Source: Chromobotia macracanthus (Eukaryota; Chordata; Actinopteri; Cypriniformes; Botiidae). From it: DNA of 64,000 nt. The stretch is taken from the NCBI GenBank assembly GCA_036877525.1, contig JAZGTH010000066.1, forward strand, positions 4,552,001 to 4,616,000, read 5' to 3'. Position numbers and translations under genes: made by a program. The notes beneath the pieces were generated by a model that saw only the letters and a list, made by a program, of their open reading frames with translations, was not told where the DNA came from and made no database searches. Positions 35,281 through 48,700 of the stretch are shown piece by piece (position 1 is the stretch's first letter; each line of letters begins with the position of its first letter).

Positions 35281-37908
35281 ATGTTCAGAGCCGCCCTCCG
35301 ACTCTCAGTCTCCGGTGCTCGGAGTTTAGCAAGGTCACGGCCACAGTATACAGGTAAACACTTATTTTGCCACACGAATTATGGAAGTTTTAATTGACAA
35401 AACGACAGAGATAGCGGAAGCACCTTGACACTGAACTTAGCTTAGCTTAGCCCACAAGCCGCGCCGGCGCGGACGTGCGGTCGGTTCAGAGATTTTGCGT
35501 TAAACATGCTCTTGATCATTTAACTCCTTAATGGTTTGTTTTATAAGAGTGTTTTCAGTCACTAAATGCGTCTTTCCAGACGTTTATTCAGAAAAGTAGC
35601 AGGCTTTTTCCCAGCGTCCTTGTAATGACCCACTAGAGTGAGGCTTCGGCCCACACGAGCAGAAGAAAAGCTCATATCGAAAGCATCACATTTACATGTT
35701 ATTATAACATACGATCGATTGATCAGTAATTCAATAATCACGTTTCCAAAGGTCAACATATGCATTTATTTTACACACGATGTAGGTTTAATTTCTTGCT
35801 CTGTGGCAGTGCGATCATATTGAAAGGTAAGTGAGTACGTGCGCCGCAGGGTGATGTCTATGAAGCGTGCTCCATAACATTAATACCTGGATAATAATCC
35901 ATAATCAATAATAATCCATAATAATTTACAAAAGATCTGTATGCGTACCCAGAGCCCTAACGTATATGATTATCTTGTAGATGCAAATTGACCGGACAGC
36001 TGACAGTAAATGTCATTATTATATACTTAAACATTACATGCCTACAGTTTCGTCTGTGCATCCCCCCCATTATTTTTGACAATTGTTGGGGGATCTGTTC
36101 AACTTCAGCTGCCCTTCAGCGGACATTTAGGAGTTAGCTCGTATCAAAACTGCCCCATTGGACCATGTACCATTCCAACGTAGGTCAGAAACGAGCACTG
36201 GCCGAGGTCCAACTGGAACAAGGCCTGTGTGTAAAATCTCACTTCACTATTGACCCTTGACTGCTACATACCTTAATGGTCTTTTATCACATCTACAAGT
36301 GTCATGGGAAATACTGAAGCTGAGCTTTCTCAGGAAACACCTTTTTAATGTCCCTTAGACAACACGTACCTGATGGCACCTGTACTTTGTCAACATAATG
36401 TCGTCCTTTGTTGTTTTATTTGTTTTTTCTTGATAAAGTGAATCGTTCATCATTTCTGGCTGTTGCTTGAAGTCTCTTCTGAGTGTCTCTGGTCATTCTG
36501 TCTTCCAGCTTCAGTAGCTGCTCGTTCTTATTCTCATGGCAAACAGGAGACGGATGAAGAGTTTGATGCCCGCTGGGTCACGTACTTTAATAAGCCAGAC
36601 ATTGATGCCTGGGAGCTGAAGAAAGGTGGGTGACGACTTTGTCCTTGTCACTGCAGAGCCTTTTCATTTCCAATGTATTCTGTTTAAAATCTGCTGGGGT
36701 GCTATTTTAATGCTGTTCTATAAGACTGACTGAACTGAGATATTTTAAGCCGTTTGTTATGGTGAAAGTCAGAAATAAGATATGGGTCCTGTCCGAAAGG
36801 CTTTGTCTGATGTGGTTTGGTCTCTGTTTTAATCCGTTTTGAGGTATTTAGTGTGTTCTGAGAAATGGCCCTAACTTATTGCTTTAAAGCCTTTTGTAAT
36901 TTGTAATGTAGTTGTAGTACAATTCAAGACAAACAGTTTTAAGTTAGTGACAATAGGCTTGTTTCCTTATTGTTTTGTGTTGAGTAACATTTTGTCAGTG
37001 TAAAATTTAACCAGTTAAGCCAGTTCAGTTTGATATGTTAAAATCACTCAAAAACTGTCACACTTCCTCAAAACATAAACTGCCTATTTGTCTTTGGCCT
37101 ATAAATCTTTGGAACAAGGAAGCAGATTTGCTTTCATTTTAAAGAAGAGAAATGTAGAAATACTGACACCATCTGGTGATTGTGGAGTAATTATAATTTT
37201 TGAATCTGTTGTACTGCAGGAATGAACACCTTGATCGGTTATGACTTGGTACCTGAGCCAAAGATCCTGGATGCAGCTCTGAGAGCCTGTCGGAGGTTAA
37301 ACGATTTGGCCAGTGCCATCCGCATCCTCGAGGCAGTCAAGGTGAGTGGAACTCGAGAATACACAACAATGACAAAGCAGGAATTTCACTTACATTAGTG
37401 TAACATTTCAAATAAATACCACATGCTGTCAAACAAAACCAAATTGCTAGCAATTTCAGAGCAAATAATGACCAAAGATGTAATGACTAGCCTTGCAAAG
37501 GTGAAATGAAGTTATAGACTTTGTTTATAGATGGTGGAATAATTTATTGATTGTTAACTGTAAAACGCACAAGCCTTTAAATAAATCTCTCTATAGCTTC
37601 AGTTTTCTTTGTCACCCATGCCTTCCAGTAAGGTCTCTTTGCACTGTACACATCCGTGCATGTAACATTACTCGGCCAAACAAAACAAGGTCATTAAACA
37701 AGCTTGTAAAACCTTCCCCCATTCATATAATGGAAACATGCGTTAATTCGCATGCGTCTCTTACCTACATTCCTTTTTTGATTTCCAATGCAGGACAAAG
37801 CTGGTCCACACAAAGAGATCTACCCCTATGTTATCCAGGAGCTTCGACCTACCCTTAATGAGCTTCGGTATCTCTACACCTGAGGAACTTGGCATTGATA
37901 AAGTATAG
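35281..37908 (+). CDS. cox5a: cytochrome c oxidase subunit 5A, with apparent frameshift
   Basis: Nuclear-encoded subunit of mitochondrial complex IV, on the matrix side. Coding exons: 35281-35353, 36509-36625, 37220-37341 and 37794 onward; all junctions are GT/AG with matching phases. Residues 1-24 (MFRAALRLSVSGARSLARSR) form an Arg-rich, Ser-rich mitochondrial presequence. The mature part shows ETDEEFDARWVTYFNKPDID, YDLVPEPKILDAALRACRRL and IYPYVIQELRPTLNEL, typical of the family. In exon 4 one extra C at about 37866 shifts the frame: as written, translation ends at TGA 37881-37883 with LRYLYT. The family's usual ending GISTPEEL...DKV reads in the next frame to TAG 37906-37908. This may be an assembly error, an allele or a decaying duplicate. 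A further exon at about 38038 carries only 3' UTR. Confidence 0.93.
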
Positions 37909-38173
37909 ATGTCTGCTGTTGTGGTGGGTATTAGCACACAATCAGCGACCCTATAACATTAAGCTAGCTTTAAAATCATACTGTAAAAAATGAGAACGTG
38001 CATCTAACTACTTTTTTTTGTTGTTGTCACCTACAGGGTCTTCCAAGGGACTGCTGCTCTTGTCTGGACTGAGTAGACCACTGTACTTGAAGTTTTGCCT
38101 TGTGTCTCGGTGTCTGTGTTATATTTAATTGGCCTTTATTATGTTCTTTTGCTTGTAAAATATGAATGGACCT

Positions 38174-38179
38174 AATAAA
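38174..38179 (+). terminator. poly(A) signal of cox5a
   Basis: AATAAA in the probable UTR exon that starts after the acceptor CACCTACAG near 38037. Confidence 0.6.
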
Positions 38180-38368
38180 GGGAAATCTATCTTTACTGGA
38201 TCGCGTGGTGTCTTAAGATGATGTCTCAATAGTCTGTTTTAAACATAGTGAGTGTTAACTAATAGTGTTAACTATGTCATGGTGGTTGCTCTAAAGTTTG
38301 ATACAGTGACAAATTGTGTAATATTGGGTGGCACTCATCTGCCAGCTGAAGTGAAGTAGCACTCCTGC

Positions 38369-38382
38369 GCCGGTAGAGGGCG
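38369..38382 (+). promoter_or_regulatory. CTCF-like motif between cox5a and arid3b
   Basis: GCCGGTAGAGGGCG has one mismatch to the CTCF core CCASYAGRKGGC. Only an inferred site. Confidence 0.3.
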
Positions 38383-38689
38383 TCGCAACACAGCTTTTAA
38401 TATAAGCAGTACATGTTCACATTACACTTTTACAACAAACGTTGTCTCTTTATTAAACGATAAGGAAAATAACACGTAAAGTTCGTGTGTGTTTTCTGTC
38501 TGGGTATTCTGTTAATGTACGAGGAACTCTTTAGGTCTATATTTGGTTCGAGTATCATAATTGTGACCCATAAATAGACTAATATAAGATGCTCTGTACA
38601 CGTCCTATAAGTCCTATAGGTTTAGCGCTATAAATATTTTACTTAGCTGGTGGTAAAGAGGAAACATAAGACCGTAGTAACTTGTTGCA

Positions 38690-39700
38690 TGAGCCAGCGG
38701 GGCGGGATTTAAATGCACGTTAATGTGAGGGGGGTTTGGCTCCGGCTGGAGGAGGAAAAGTCGAGGGGACTGGGAGTCCCTCAGCGCGGTAGTTCGGGAG
38801 GTGAGGTCAGGCGGTTCCCCTTTGGCCGGCCCCGGTTTTCAATCCCAGCATCGAGTGCATTTCCGCAGGCATTAGAGGCTCAATACTCTGTGATCGGGGG
38901 GATATCAAACGTCTGGGTGGATGAACAGCGGCTCTCCGGGTTGATCGTGAAGGTTCGCGGTGGAAAAAACACGCACGGTGGGAAAACAGTGATGGTGGAC
39001 AATTCCAGTAGCAGCAAAACGCAAGTGGTGAGTTCCGTCCCGTTGAACGTGTCGATAAGCTACCGTAATATTTCACCTTCAACACGGCACGTTAATTGTT
39101 TCTTACCTTCACGACGGCACGTTTCGTTAACCTTTATTTCGTGCGAGCGATCAGGCTGTTACGCGTATCGAAAATCCACATCGTACACGTCACGATTTCA
39201 GCGTTTTTTTGGATGTTACGCGCGCTGTTATTCGTTGTTACGAAGTTTCGTTTAGCGGTCCGATCCATTTCACAAGTCAAACGTATCGCGGCTGGTTCCC
39301 ACTCGGACGCGACGCGTTATTTCGCGTCGTGTGTTTTCTTTCTCTCTTTTAATAGCTTAATTGTTTTTGGAAGAGCGCCATACTTTTTGGGCAGCCATGA
39401 TTTGGCTTTTAAACGACCGTGTGGTGTAACTGGACGCGCTTATCAAACTTCGCTTTAGTCCGATATAAAGTAACGACGTAAAGCGTTTGGATTTGGATAA
39501 ACATCAATTATTTAACTAAATGTAAAGCGACACGGTCCGGACATCCGGTCGTTGTACTATCCAGACTCGTCGTCTCTATTGGGGGTCAAAGGTAGGTTGG
39601 CCTACTCGGCGATAAGCGAGCAATGGTGTGCGCCACTTTATATTGACGTGTGTGAATGCTATTAATTCGGATTACGTGAATGTGAATTGCCGACGCGTTA
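38690..39700 (+). promoter_or_regulatory. arid3b: CpG-rich arid3b promoter and first exon
   Basis: CpG density is far above the rest of the window from about 38690 to 39700, across the first coding exon and into intron 1. This is the usual look of a promoter island for a developmental transcription factor. The exact transcription start was not determined. Confidence 0.6.
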
Positions 39701-42700
39701 CACAAAGTTTTTCCTCTGTTGCTACTACGAAAACGCGTAATGTGAGATAGGTTAGCAGTTCTTTATATTTTAAATTGCACGTCTGTATATGTATGTGTAA
39801 ATTTAGGAAATCGGACTCATCTGTAATTTCAGGTTATTTTAGAGCACGTCCACACCTTGAAAAAGGAAACTTAAATAAGGCTTAAATAAACTTCTTTGCA
39901 CTTTTCAGCCCAGCTTGTCTCAGGACAGCGGTTTGGCCGGAGCTTTATCCCAGGCAGCGTTTGGAAGTGCGGCTGGTGTAAAACTGGAGGCAGTTATGGA
40001 GCAGCTCCAGAGACAACAGCAAGCTAAACTAGAGATGGAGCGCAAAGAGAGGCATCTGAGGGAAGCCCACATCCTGTATGCCCAGCAGCTGGCTGCCCAG
40101 CAAGCCATCATGGCCTCCGCCAGGGCCCAGGGCACCCCGCTGACCCCTGATTTTTACAGCAAAAACAGCCGAGACAGAGCGCTGAAAGGCGGACAGGGGC
40201 CGTCAGCAGCCCGGGGTTCCATGAAAAGCAGCGTGGACATGGAGGAGGACGCAGCTGATGAGATGGACCGGGGAAGAGGGTCTGAAGGGGACGAAGATGA
40301 CGATGATGAGATGATGGATGGTGATGACGTCAGTGATGATGAAGAAAGCGAAGGCTTGGAGTTCCTCAGAAAGCAAAGTCTGGCTTTACAGCAGGCGGCT
40401 GTCGGAGTCCCTTCGTACCCGTACCCGGTCTACGCCGCCTCACCGTCTGCTGCTAAAAAACGTGCCCGATCTCCAACCGCTAAGGTGAAGGACGAGCCAG
40501 AAGATTCCCTCAGTGATCAGCCATCGTTCAATACGCCGAACGGACTGGCCGATTGGAATCTCGATGAATCATTCAAACAGGTTTGTGTCTACAATCTTTT
40601 ATACATTTCTGTGTCTCTCTGTTTACATGTCATTAATCTCTGAGGGTTTGCAGTATGTCAAGCATTCGGTGTGCATTGACTCAGCTGCACAGCTGGTCTT
40701 TTATGTTCCTCTCAACTTTATCACCATTGACCTACAAAAGCTGCAATACAGCATATTTTCAATCTGTACAGAGCGATTTGAGGAGTGCCCGATGATAAGA
40801 TGCATTGTAAAGAGTCTTTAGACTGTAAACTTATGAAAAAAGTCTCCTTTGTAAGCAAAACTGTGACAAATAATTAGAATCATCCTGGCTTCAAAATCTG
40901 GGCTCTGAATGCAACAACTAATCTAGTTTTCTACGACACAACAGAAATGCATATTCTGTTAAAATGCACAAAAGATTTTTTTTCTGGTCATTGCATCACA
41001 CGTCTTTCTGTTTTATTTAAAGCCATTGTCCTCCTCATCCCTTATTATCAATAGTCTCCTGCTGTGAACCAAGCTGTACCCCCAGACGTGGCTCTTCAAG
41101 TCTGTCGGTTACTTTTTCACCTTGGTCATCTGAGTCTTTAGGGAATTCTGTTCTGACATAAGGCTTTTGTCCGTGAATATCCCTGAAGTGTGGCGTCCTG
41201 GCAGACAGCCCAACAGGAGTGCGCTTTCATTCTCTCTCTCTTCCTGGCTTCTCACTTTCCTCTTTGATTCCCCTGCTGCTGTTTCTTGAGAACAAGCTCT
41301 TGGCAGTGCACTGTAATGCCGTCTTGGCCTGTGACCAGAGAAGCACGATGTCAAGTTGCAACACAAGAGCCAAAGTGTTGCAGGCGCGTGCTGCGGTAGA
41401 GCCGTCAGTTTTTACACGCGGGGATGTGATGTGATTTAGACCATCTAAACAGGACGCTTGCGTATTTATGACTTGTAAATATATACATTTATTACTGTTT
41501 TTTTTTTAACTCGGTGATGGTACTTATAAATAGAAGAGTCGCCGTGTCAAGTCGTGTTGTGTTTGGTAATGATATAACAGTAATCAAATGTATATTTTGA
41601 GTTTTTACAAGCATGGTTTTAATATTTAATCATTTTTAATTACATAACAGGACATGCTAGTGTTTTTTTTCTCAAATATTGTAATACATACAAAATCACT
41701 CTTTTAATATTTACTTTTTAATTGCATAATTTTCAAAATTTATAAAAATTTTAACTATATGTTGAGGGACACAAACAAAACGATTTCTGGAACCCCCTTT
41801 TTCTCTATTTTGTTTTAGTTTTATCACCAGCAAAGGCACATTTTTATGTGTTACTCAGTCCTGTATTGACTTGAAAAATTCAGGGATTCCACCTTATAAT
41901 TGCTGATCTAAATCATGATGGGATGAATCTGTTTCAGAAGACTCTAGCATGCCGTCTCAATGGATTTGATGTAGAGTGAGACATTTCCCAGTAGTGCTGT
42001 CATCCATTTTAGTGGCCCCCGTTCTGAGCTCTTTGTTTGCTCAGCTGCGCTTGAATGATCGATCAATCAGGCAAAAATGGATTGCTCTAATTTCATACAC
42101 TCACTCGTACGGCTTCTTTCAGCCCCTGATATTTGTATGCTTTCAATCAAAGTCCATTTGCCCTACTTTATTATACATAATAAATAACACGACGCATATG
42201 CATCGGAACCCCAAAGCACCATTTTGCAGTGTAGAGTAGTTTTAATTTTCATAAGTGTAGCTTTCCTTGCTGCTGTGTTTTTATTCAGTGTTTTTGTGCA
42301 TGATATATTGATGTGAGTTACTATCCGTAAAATACATTCAAAGCAGGTTTATTTTCGGTGGATCAGTAACAACAAGCACAGAGCCAGTAAATATGGTGTG
42401 GGTTGACCAGGCTGTATGTTGACATGTTTTCATCACGCCCATGTCATAATATGTGTGTGTGTGTATATATATACTTTTTTAGTGGTCTCATATAGTGCTT
42501 TTCAAACATAGGCTTGTCCACATGTATAGGAAACAAAAGGAGAATCGCTTTGAAAAGGTTACCAGTTGGTTTTGCTTTATTACTGAGTGGAAAACATCAT
42601 ACGAGTCAGAGTGCATATCTAAGTCTGTAATGAAAATAAAACATTTAGACTAACGTTTAAATAAGTTTGATGCAGTGGATTAAATCACTTGTGTCATACC

Positions 42701-45700
42701 GAAATCTAAATTTGATTTGTGACAAAATAAATTTGAGTGTTAGAATGTGTGTTACATTTGGTTAACAATATAGCGTTTCTTTTTTTAGATTTAGTTAATA
42801 ATTAGCTAATTTACTTTAGTAAATGTCAATGTGAAAATGACATGACATCAGCACAGGGGCCTCTTCAAAAGGAAGGATTTAAGAGCTTGAGGGGCCCGGT
42901 TTTTTTCTCCCCCCTGTTGCGTCCCACCCATCTTTATTTCTGTCCTTTAGTATTTAATGATGCTCTCTGTGGTAACAGTATCAGATTGCAGGGTGGGGGG
43001 GATGTGAAGAGACTGGTTTGATGGCACTGACTACACAAAAGAGAACAGATGCCACAAATGGCATTTTCAAATGAGCTGGGGGGTTGGTTTTTAAAGCTTT
43101 TCACACTTTAATGGATAAGTCACAGTCAGCTAGTAAACACCTTTGGTAAAAGCACAGTGGTCACACGTGAAGATGTCGGTGGTGCTTGCTCCTGATCTTA
43201 GTAAACAGGAATTAATTGGCAGCGTGTAGGTGAAGGACGTTCATGGAAGCTTTGTTTGGAATCTCCAAGGGAAGGGCTTTCAGGGAGGTCTAAGGACCAT
43301 GAAAAGCTCAAACATGGTTTGGGTGTGGGATGTAGATTTGATTTGTTTTTCTTTGTTTCTTTTTTATCAGTTGAAGTTGACTTCTATGTGGTTGTCTTTT
43401 TATTTGATCAATTTCTTGTGCTTGAAATGCCTTCATACAAAATAATTTACTGGTGTTTAATTCATTGAAATGTCTATAAATATAATAGGTGAGGGAACGG
43501 CTGCCATTAAACAACTTAGTGGCCAGACACATAGCCACAGCTAGTTCACTTCAGCCACTCCGGCACCCTTTTCAGGTTTTGAATTGGTAACGTATTTCAC
43601 AGTAGCTGACACAAGTGCCCTTTTAGGAAGCTTGGCATGGTAATCTGGGGTGACTAATGGAGTTTTAATCGGGTTCATTTGACGCTGCAGCGCGTGTGCC
43701 TTGAGTTATGGCTGACCGTTGTTAGCCTTCCATTTGGCAACTACGATCTAGCCATATCAAAGGCATCAGGTCAATAAGAACAACCCCCCTGTTACTTATT
43801 TGATTCGGGGTTTGTCAGAATAAAAATTTATGATCGTAATTAGCAGAACTAACCAAGCACTAGTTTATTGTTTTAGGGGCCAGATATTCCCTTGGATATT
43901 ATTTCAGGTCCCAGCTTCAATAAAAAGCATCTAATTGCCTTTTTACACTGATTAAAAAGAAACAGTGGGCTATATTGTGTCTCCTTGTGGTTGCTATGGC
44001 GAGAACGTTGTGTACGCGTAAACAGAAAAAAGCTTTTGGATGTTGTGTTTCCGGACGTTGTGTGTCGCGTTCCGTTCTTTTCAGAACCTGTTGAGCAACA
44101 GGTTTCAGAAGCGTGTCCTTGGGTTTGGAGCACAATTTTGTTTGTCGCACACCATCGCAATATATAACCATCAATGTCACCTTGACAACGTTTCAGCCAC
44201 GATCCCACCAATACGCAACACGACCGATGGCGGTCAATGCTTATTATATTAGGGTTAGCTGTTGAAACGATTTTCCATATAAATTATCAATGACCCGTCA
44301 ATGTGTACCATTTTTAAGGCATCTGGAATACGTTGTAGCTTATATTCCTCACGTTTTACAGTTTCTAAACCCTGAGCGGAGGTTTATACCCTTAAAAGGC
44401 CAGCCAGATCTGGTACACATTGTCTGAGCTTGGTGGTCCATCCTGATGGAGACGTTTCATTGGGTATTACAGTTAGACAGCCCTCCTGGGTGCTATGATG
44501 ATCTGATCGCTGGCGTCAGCTCAGAGTGCAGCCATCTGTGAGATAGATCAGTGGCTATTCAATTAGCATGGCCTTTGTGCTTTGCTCCTAAGAATACCAT
44601 ATCAACATACCAGTATTGCGATAATACGCAGGTTATTTGAACAGCACAGCACAGCCAACTGTCAAATGGAGATGTTTTATAGCTGTGTTTTGCTGCTCTG
44701 TGGCCCCTCCCATTTTCACTAGTGCAGTGTGAACTATTTAGATGGGTGGTAACTCGAAACCTCAATAGGAGGCATTTGATAGTAAAAATCTTTAAAGGCC
44801 AGGGGCTAGAATGTAAAGTTGGTGAGGGGCTGGCGTCTGCGTCTAGCTCGTCCAGCCCCACCCAGAGGAAACATTCCAAGAGGAATTAGAGTTTCTTTTC
44901 TTCAAGTGCTGAGAATTCCCATTAGGGGCCTGTCCATAAAGAGAGAATAGAGGGTGTGTCTTCGTTGTAGTCAGTCTATGATTTGTGGCCTTTTCTAGTC
45001 CATTTCACCAAATGTAACAGAAGTAAGTAATGAGGGGTAATGGTAATCAACCAGAAAGGTATATGGGGATTGGAAGTTGGGTGGGTGGGGGGGGGTCTTA
45101 TTTGTCAATCCATTTCCTTTCCTTCTTAACAAGTAGAGAATGTTTACCCCCAACCACCCCCCACCCCCAAAACCTGTCCCGACTCGCTGAAGATTTTCAT
45201 CTTTTTGTTTTCCCGAAAATGGCTTAGCACTTTATCACACAGTATCTGTTTATCAGTGTCAGTAGAACATGGACTTTCAAGCAACTAAGAGAAATGATGT
45301 GTTTCGGAAAGGTTTTTCTTGCTTTTGTTTTTGATAAATGCTGTCCGACACATTATTTCAGTTTGAAAGAGTTACCAGTGCGGTTTCAGGAATCTGAGAG
45401 TGTCTTCTGATTCCCACTGCCATTATCAAAGTGTTCTGAGGTAAAGTAGACGAAACCTGTTTATATAGGTGAAAGGTGGACGTTGCATTTGCATTTATGC
45501 ATTTGACAGGTATTTTAATCCAAAGTGACTTACAGCACATTCAGGCTGTACATTTTATCAGTATGAGTGTTCCTTAGGAATCAAACCCACAAGCTTTGTG
45601 CAGCTAATGCAATACTCTACCAATTGAGCTACAGCATTTTTGAAAAACAACGTGATAAAGTGAACTGCATTATTTTGGGACTGTGTTGTTAGTGACTGTG

Positions 45701-48700
45701 TAGTGTGTTTGCAGAAGTGGACTTAAGAATAAATCAGAAACCGATTAATACTAGTGGCTTGAACTAATTCAAGGTAATTCATTGAACTAACACTGACGTC
45801 TAAATTGGAAACGCTGTTGAAACATCTGTGTTAACGCTCTTTAACCCGCGAGCCACAGGTTGAGGAAGGTTAATGTCATTTCCAATCCTTTAATTTTAGT
45901 AGAAGAAATGCTCATGTCAGGAAAGCATCTGAGATGCGTTCTTCAGCCGGCGGTGGGTCCCCGAGACTGATGTAGGGCTGAGATGTTCACACCTGCGTCC
46001 ATTTGTTTGAAAGACAATCTGTTTTCTCATGTAGAGCCCAGTCAAGACAGATAATGGAGGTGAATGCCGCCTCAGGTCACTGCAGGATGTTCAGGGATCT
46101 GGACAGGCAGTTACAGGCCCTGACTTGAACCTTTTGTCTCCGTTTCGGCTCTTCTCAACTATGTGTTATTTGTATCGTTCAAAGGGCAACATCACCAGTA
46201 AGACCTAATAAATGGACTTTAGTTTCTCCCATCCTTCTTTGTAGTCAGTTTTACTTTTGTTTTCACTGCCCTTGTGTAGTTTACAGTTCTAATACCAAAT
46301 TTTACAAACATTTTTTTTCACCACCACAATAGACTTCCAAGTTTCCATTGTGGGCGAGTGGTAGCTAGCCACACACCTTAAAATATCACTTAGTGTAGCG
46401 TGACATTCAGGCCTGTGTTGCTCTTAATGGATCCATTACAAATTCCCAGGGATAAAAGTAGCCAGTATACCCCTCCCTCCCCCTTTCCCAGTCTTTATTG
46501 CTTCTAGCACAGCAAGGAGCTGAATAAGTGATAGAAATGATACCGTGACTCTCGGCAGTCAAGGCCCAATTATAAGATTTGGATTAAAGATTTCTGACCC
46601 TCCCCTACTGTGCTGTTCTATGTGTTGCCCATTGAACAGCTGTGCCTGTTGGAAATCAGGTGACCGTATGGAGCCTGGATTCTCTTAGAGAACCCAGTTA
46701 ACAATTTTAGGTTGTAAGAATGTTTCCCTAACGTTTCCATTAAATAATAAAAACATTTAAAATGTTATTTTGAAAGTTACAGGAACGTTCAACACATCCA
46801 GTTTTTCAGATGTTGTATTAATGTTACTGTTTGATTATAAGAATGTTATTCAAACTGTATATCCTGTAGTTTTTAAACTGTTCTACTAACAACTTAAGAA
46901 TAATGTTATTGATACATGGATATAAAACATTACAAATCTGTTCTATTAATGTTACTGCAAGAACGTTTTTGAAGAGAAGATTAGCCAACATTCTGAAAAC
47001 GTTCCTTGTGAGCTGGGAAGGATTCATTGGTCTATTTTGATCTTTTTCAATGAAAATGGTTATTAGCACAGCATGATGTCAAAATGATCAACATGCAATC
47101 TGTGCCATTCCTATCAGCACACTGGTATATTTACATTGACACCCAGTGCTTGATAGAGAAGGTTACTGTTTCACCTCTGCGGAAGAATCCCGTCTAGGTG
47201 TTGATAGCACTTTGAATAAACCTAATCTGGTAATGCATTGGCTCCTGCTGACGTAAAGTCCCACATCACACCGATTTCTCAATAGCGGATTGTATTCACA
47301 TTTAAGTATCACTTCAGAGTCTCAGTGTTGGGATTGATTGGGCTTAATTTACTTTGGAATGCCCCATATCATTTATCAAGCAGATTCATGCTGTGCGTTC
47401 TCTACTGGTGGTGAGTTCTGCCCATATGAATGATGTTTTACTAATTTAGAATGGTTTTTGTGAGTTACTGAGAAACTTTTGGGCTCGTCTCTTCAGCCCA
47501 AGTAATTGAGATCTTTTGAAGCTATAGACAAACATACCGGTCAACACCGTGTGTTTGGCCATTCAGCCCGAGTAATTATTTGCTAGCGTGCTGGTTTCTG
47601 TTGAATTAATATGGGGGAAGGGGCTTTCATTTCCTTTGGGTGACCCAGATGGTGATCTGTTTCCTTTTCTCAGCTAATTTAGCCACTAGCCAATCAGTTC
47701 TCCTATAATATGATTAGCCAGGCCAACGGCTGACCTATAAGCCTGATAACAGCTTGCACAGTTACACAATTGTCTTGGGATCGTGTTTTGCGTTCAGTTC
47801 GCGTGCTTCGATTCAAATTCGTAGAATTAATTTAAAGAAGGAAAGTAGATTTACATTTGTAGAGATTTAGGTTTAAGCCTAAAATCAGTTCATTAAGGCT
47901 TTTGCTGTTGAAGTGTCTTTGTGTACTGAATTTTGACATTATATTACTTCAGAAAGGAATCTCAAGGTTATGTCGTAGATGCTCATTGGTGCTTTGGTGC
48001 ATTCACTTGCAAACACCGGCCCACACTCCCATGTCACAATGCTACACAGCATGCATGCCCACCACTGTCGATCCCCTGCCGACTTCTCTCTCCTCCGGCC
48101 CAGCTGCTGCGTGTTAGCTGTAAACGTGAAGAGGGCCAGCCTGTAAACCTCTCTGTCCCCCAACTGTGATTCACTTAGCATATTAAAGAGTGAGACAGTG
48201 TAAAACTGCTTTATTGCTGCTCTGCCTTTTCCTTTTAGACTCTGGAAATGAATACAGGATCCGCAGTGGATAACCTGTAATCAAGCCCAGTGTATGTACG
48301 TAGGGGGACCGTTACATTTTATAACTGTTTTGTGGTCAGCCCGGGGTAAACGGTGACATTGCCTCTGTGCATACTATCCAGAAAGATTGATGCATACATA
48401 TGTTTGCCTACTGTAGCTTTAAAACTTGGTAGCTTCTGTTGTCTTTGGGTTATCGCTTAGCACACACGTTTTTGTTACAATAACAATTAGCAGAACTATC
48501 CATGGTTGTTAGCAACATTTTGTGGTCGTTGATAGTAGGTTTGGGACTCAAAATGATAACTGGATCATTATATATTGAGTTGCGTCATGTTTAGTGGATT
48601 CAAAACTGTGATGTATTGCAATCTTTTGCTTTTTCTGCTTTGGACTTTGTGCTTTGAGCAGTTTTAAAAAAGATTTGATTTTTCTCAAATGAAAATAGTG

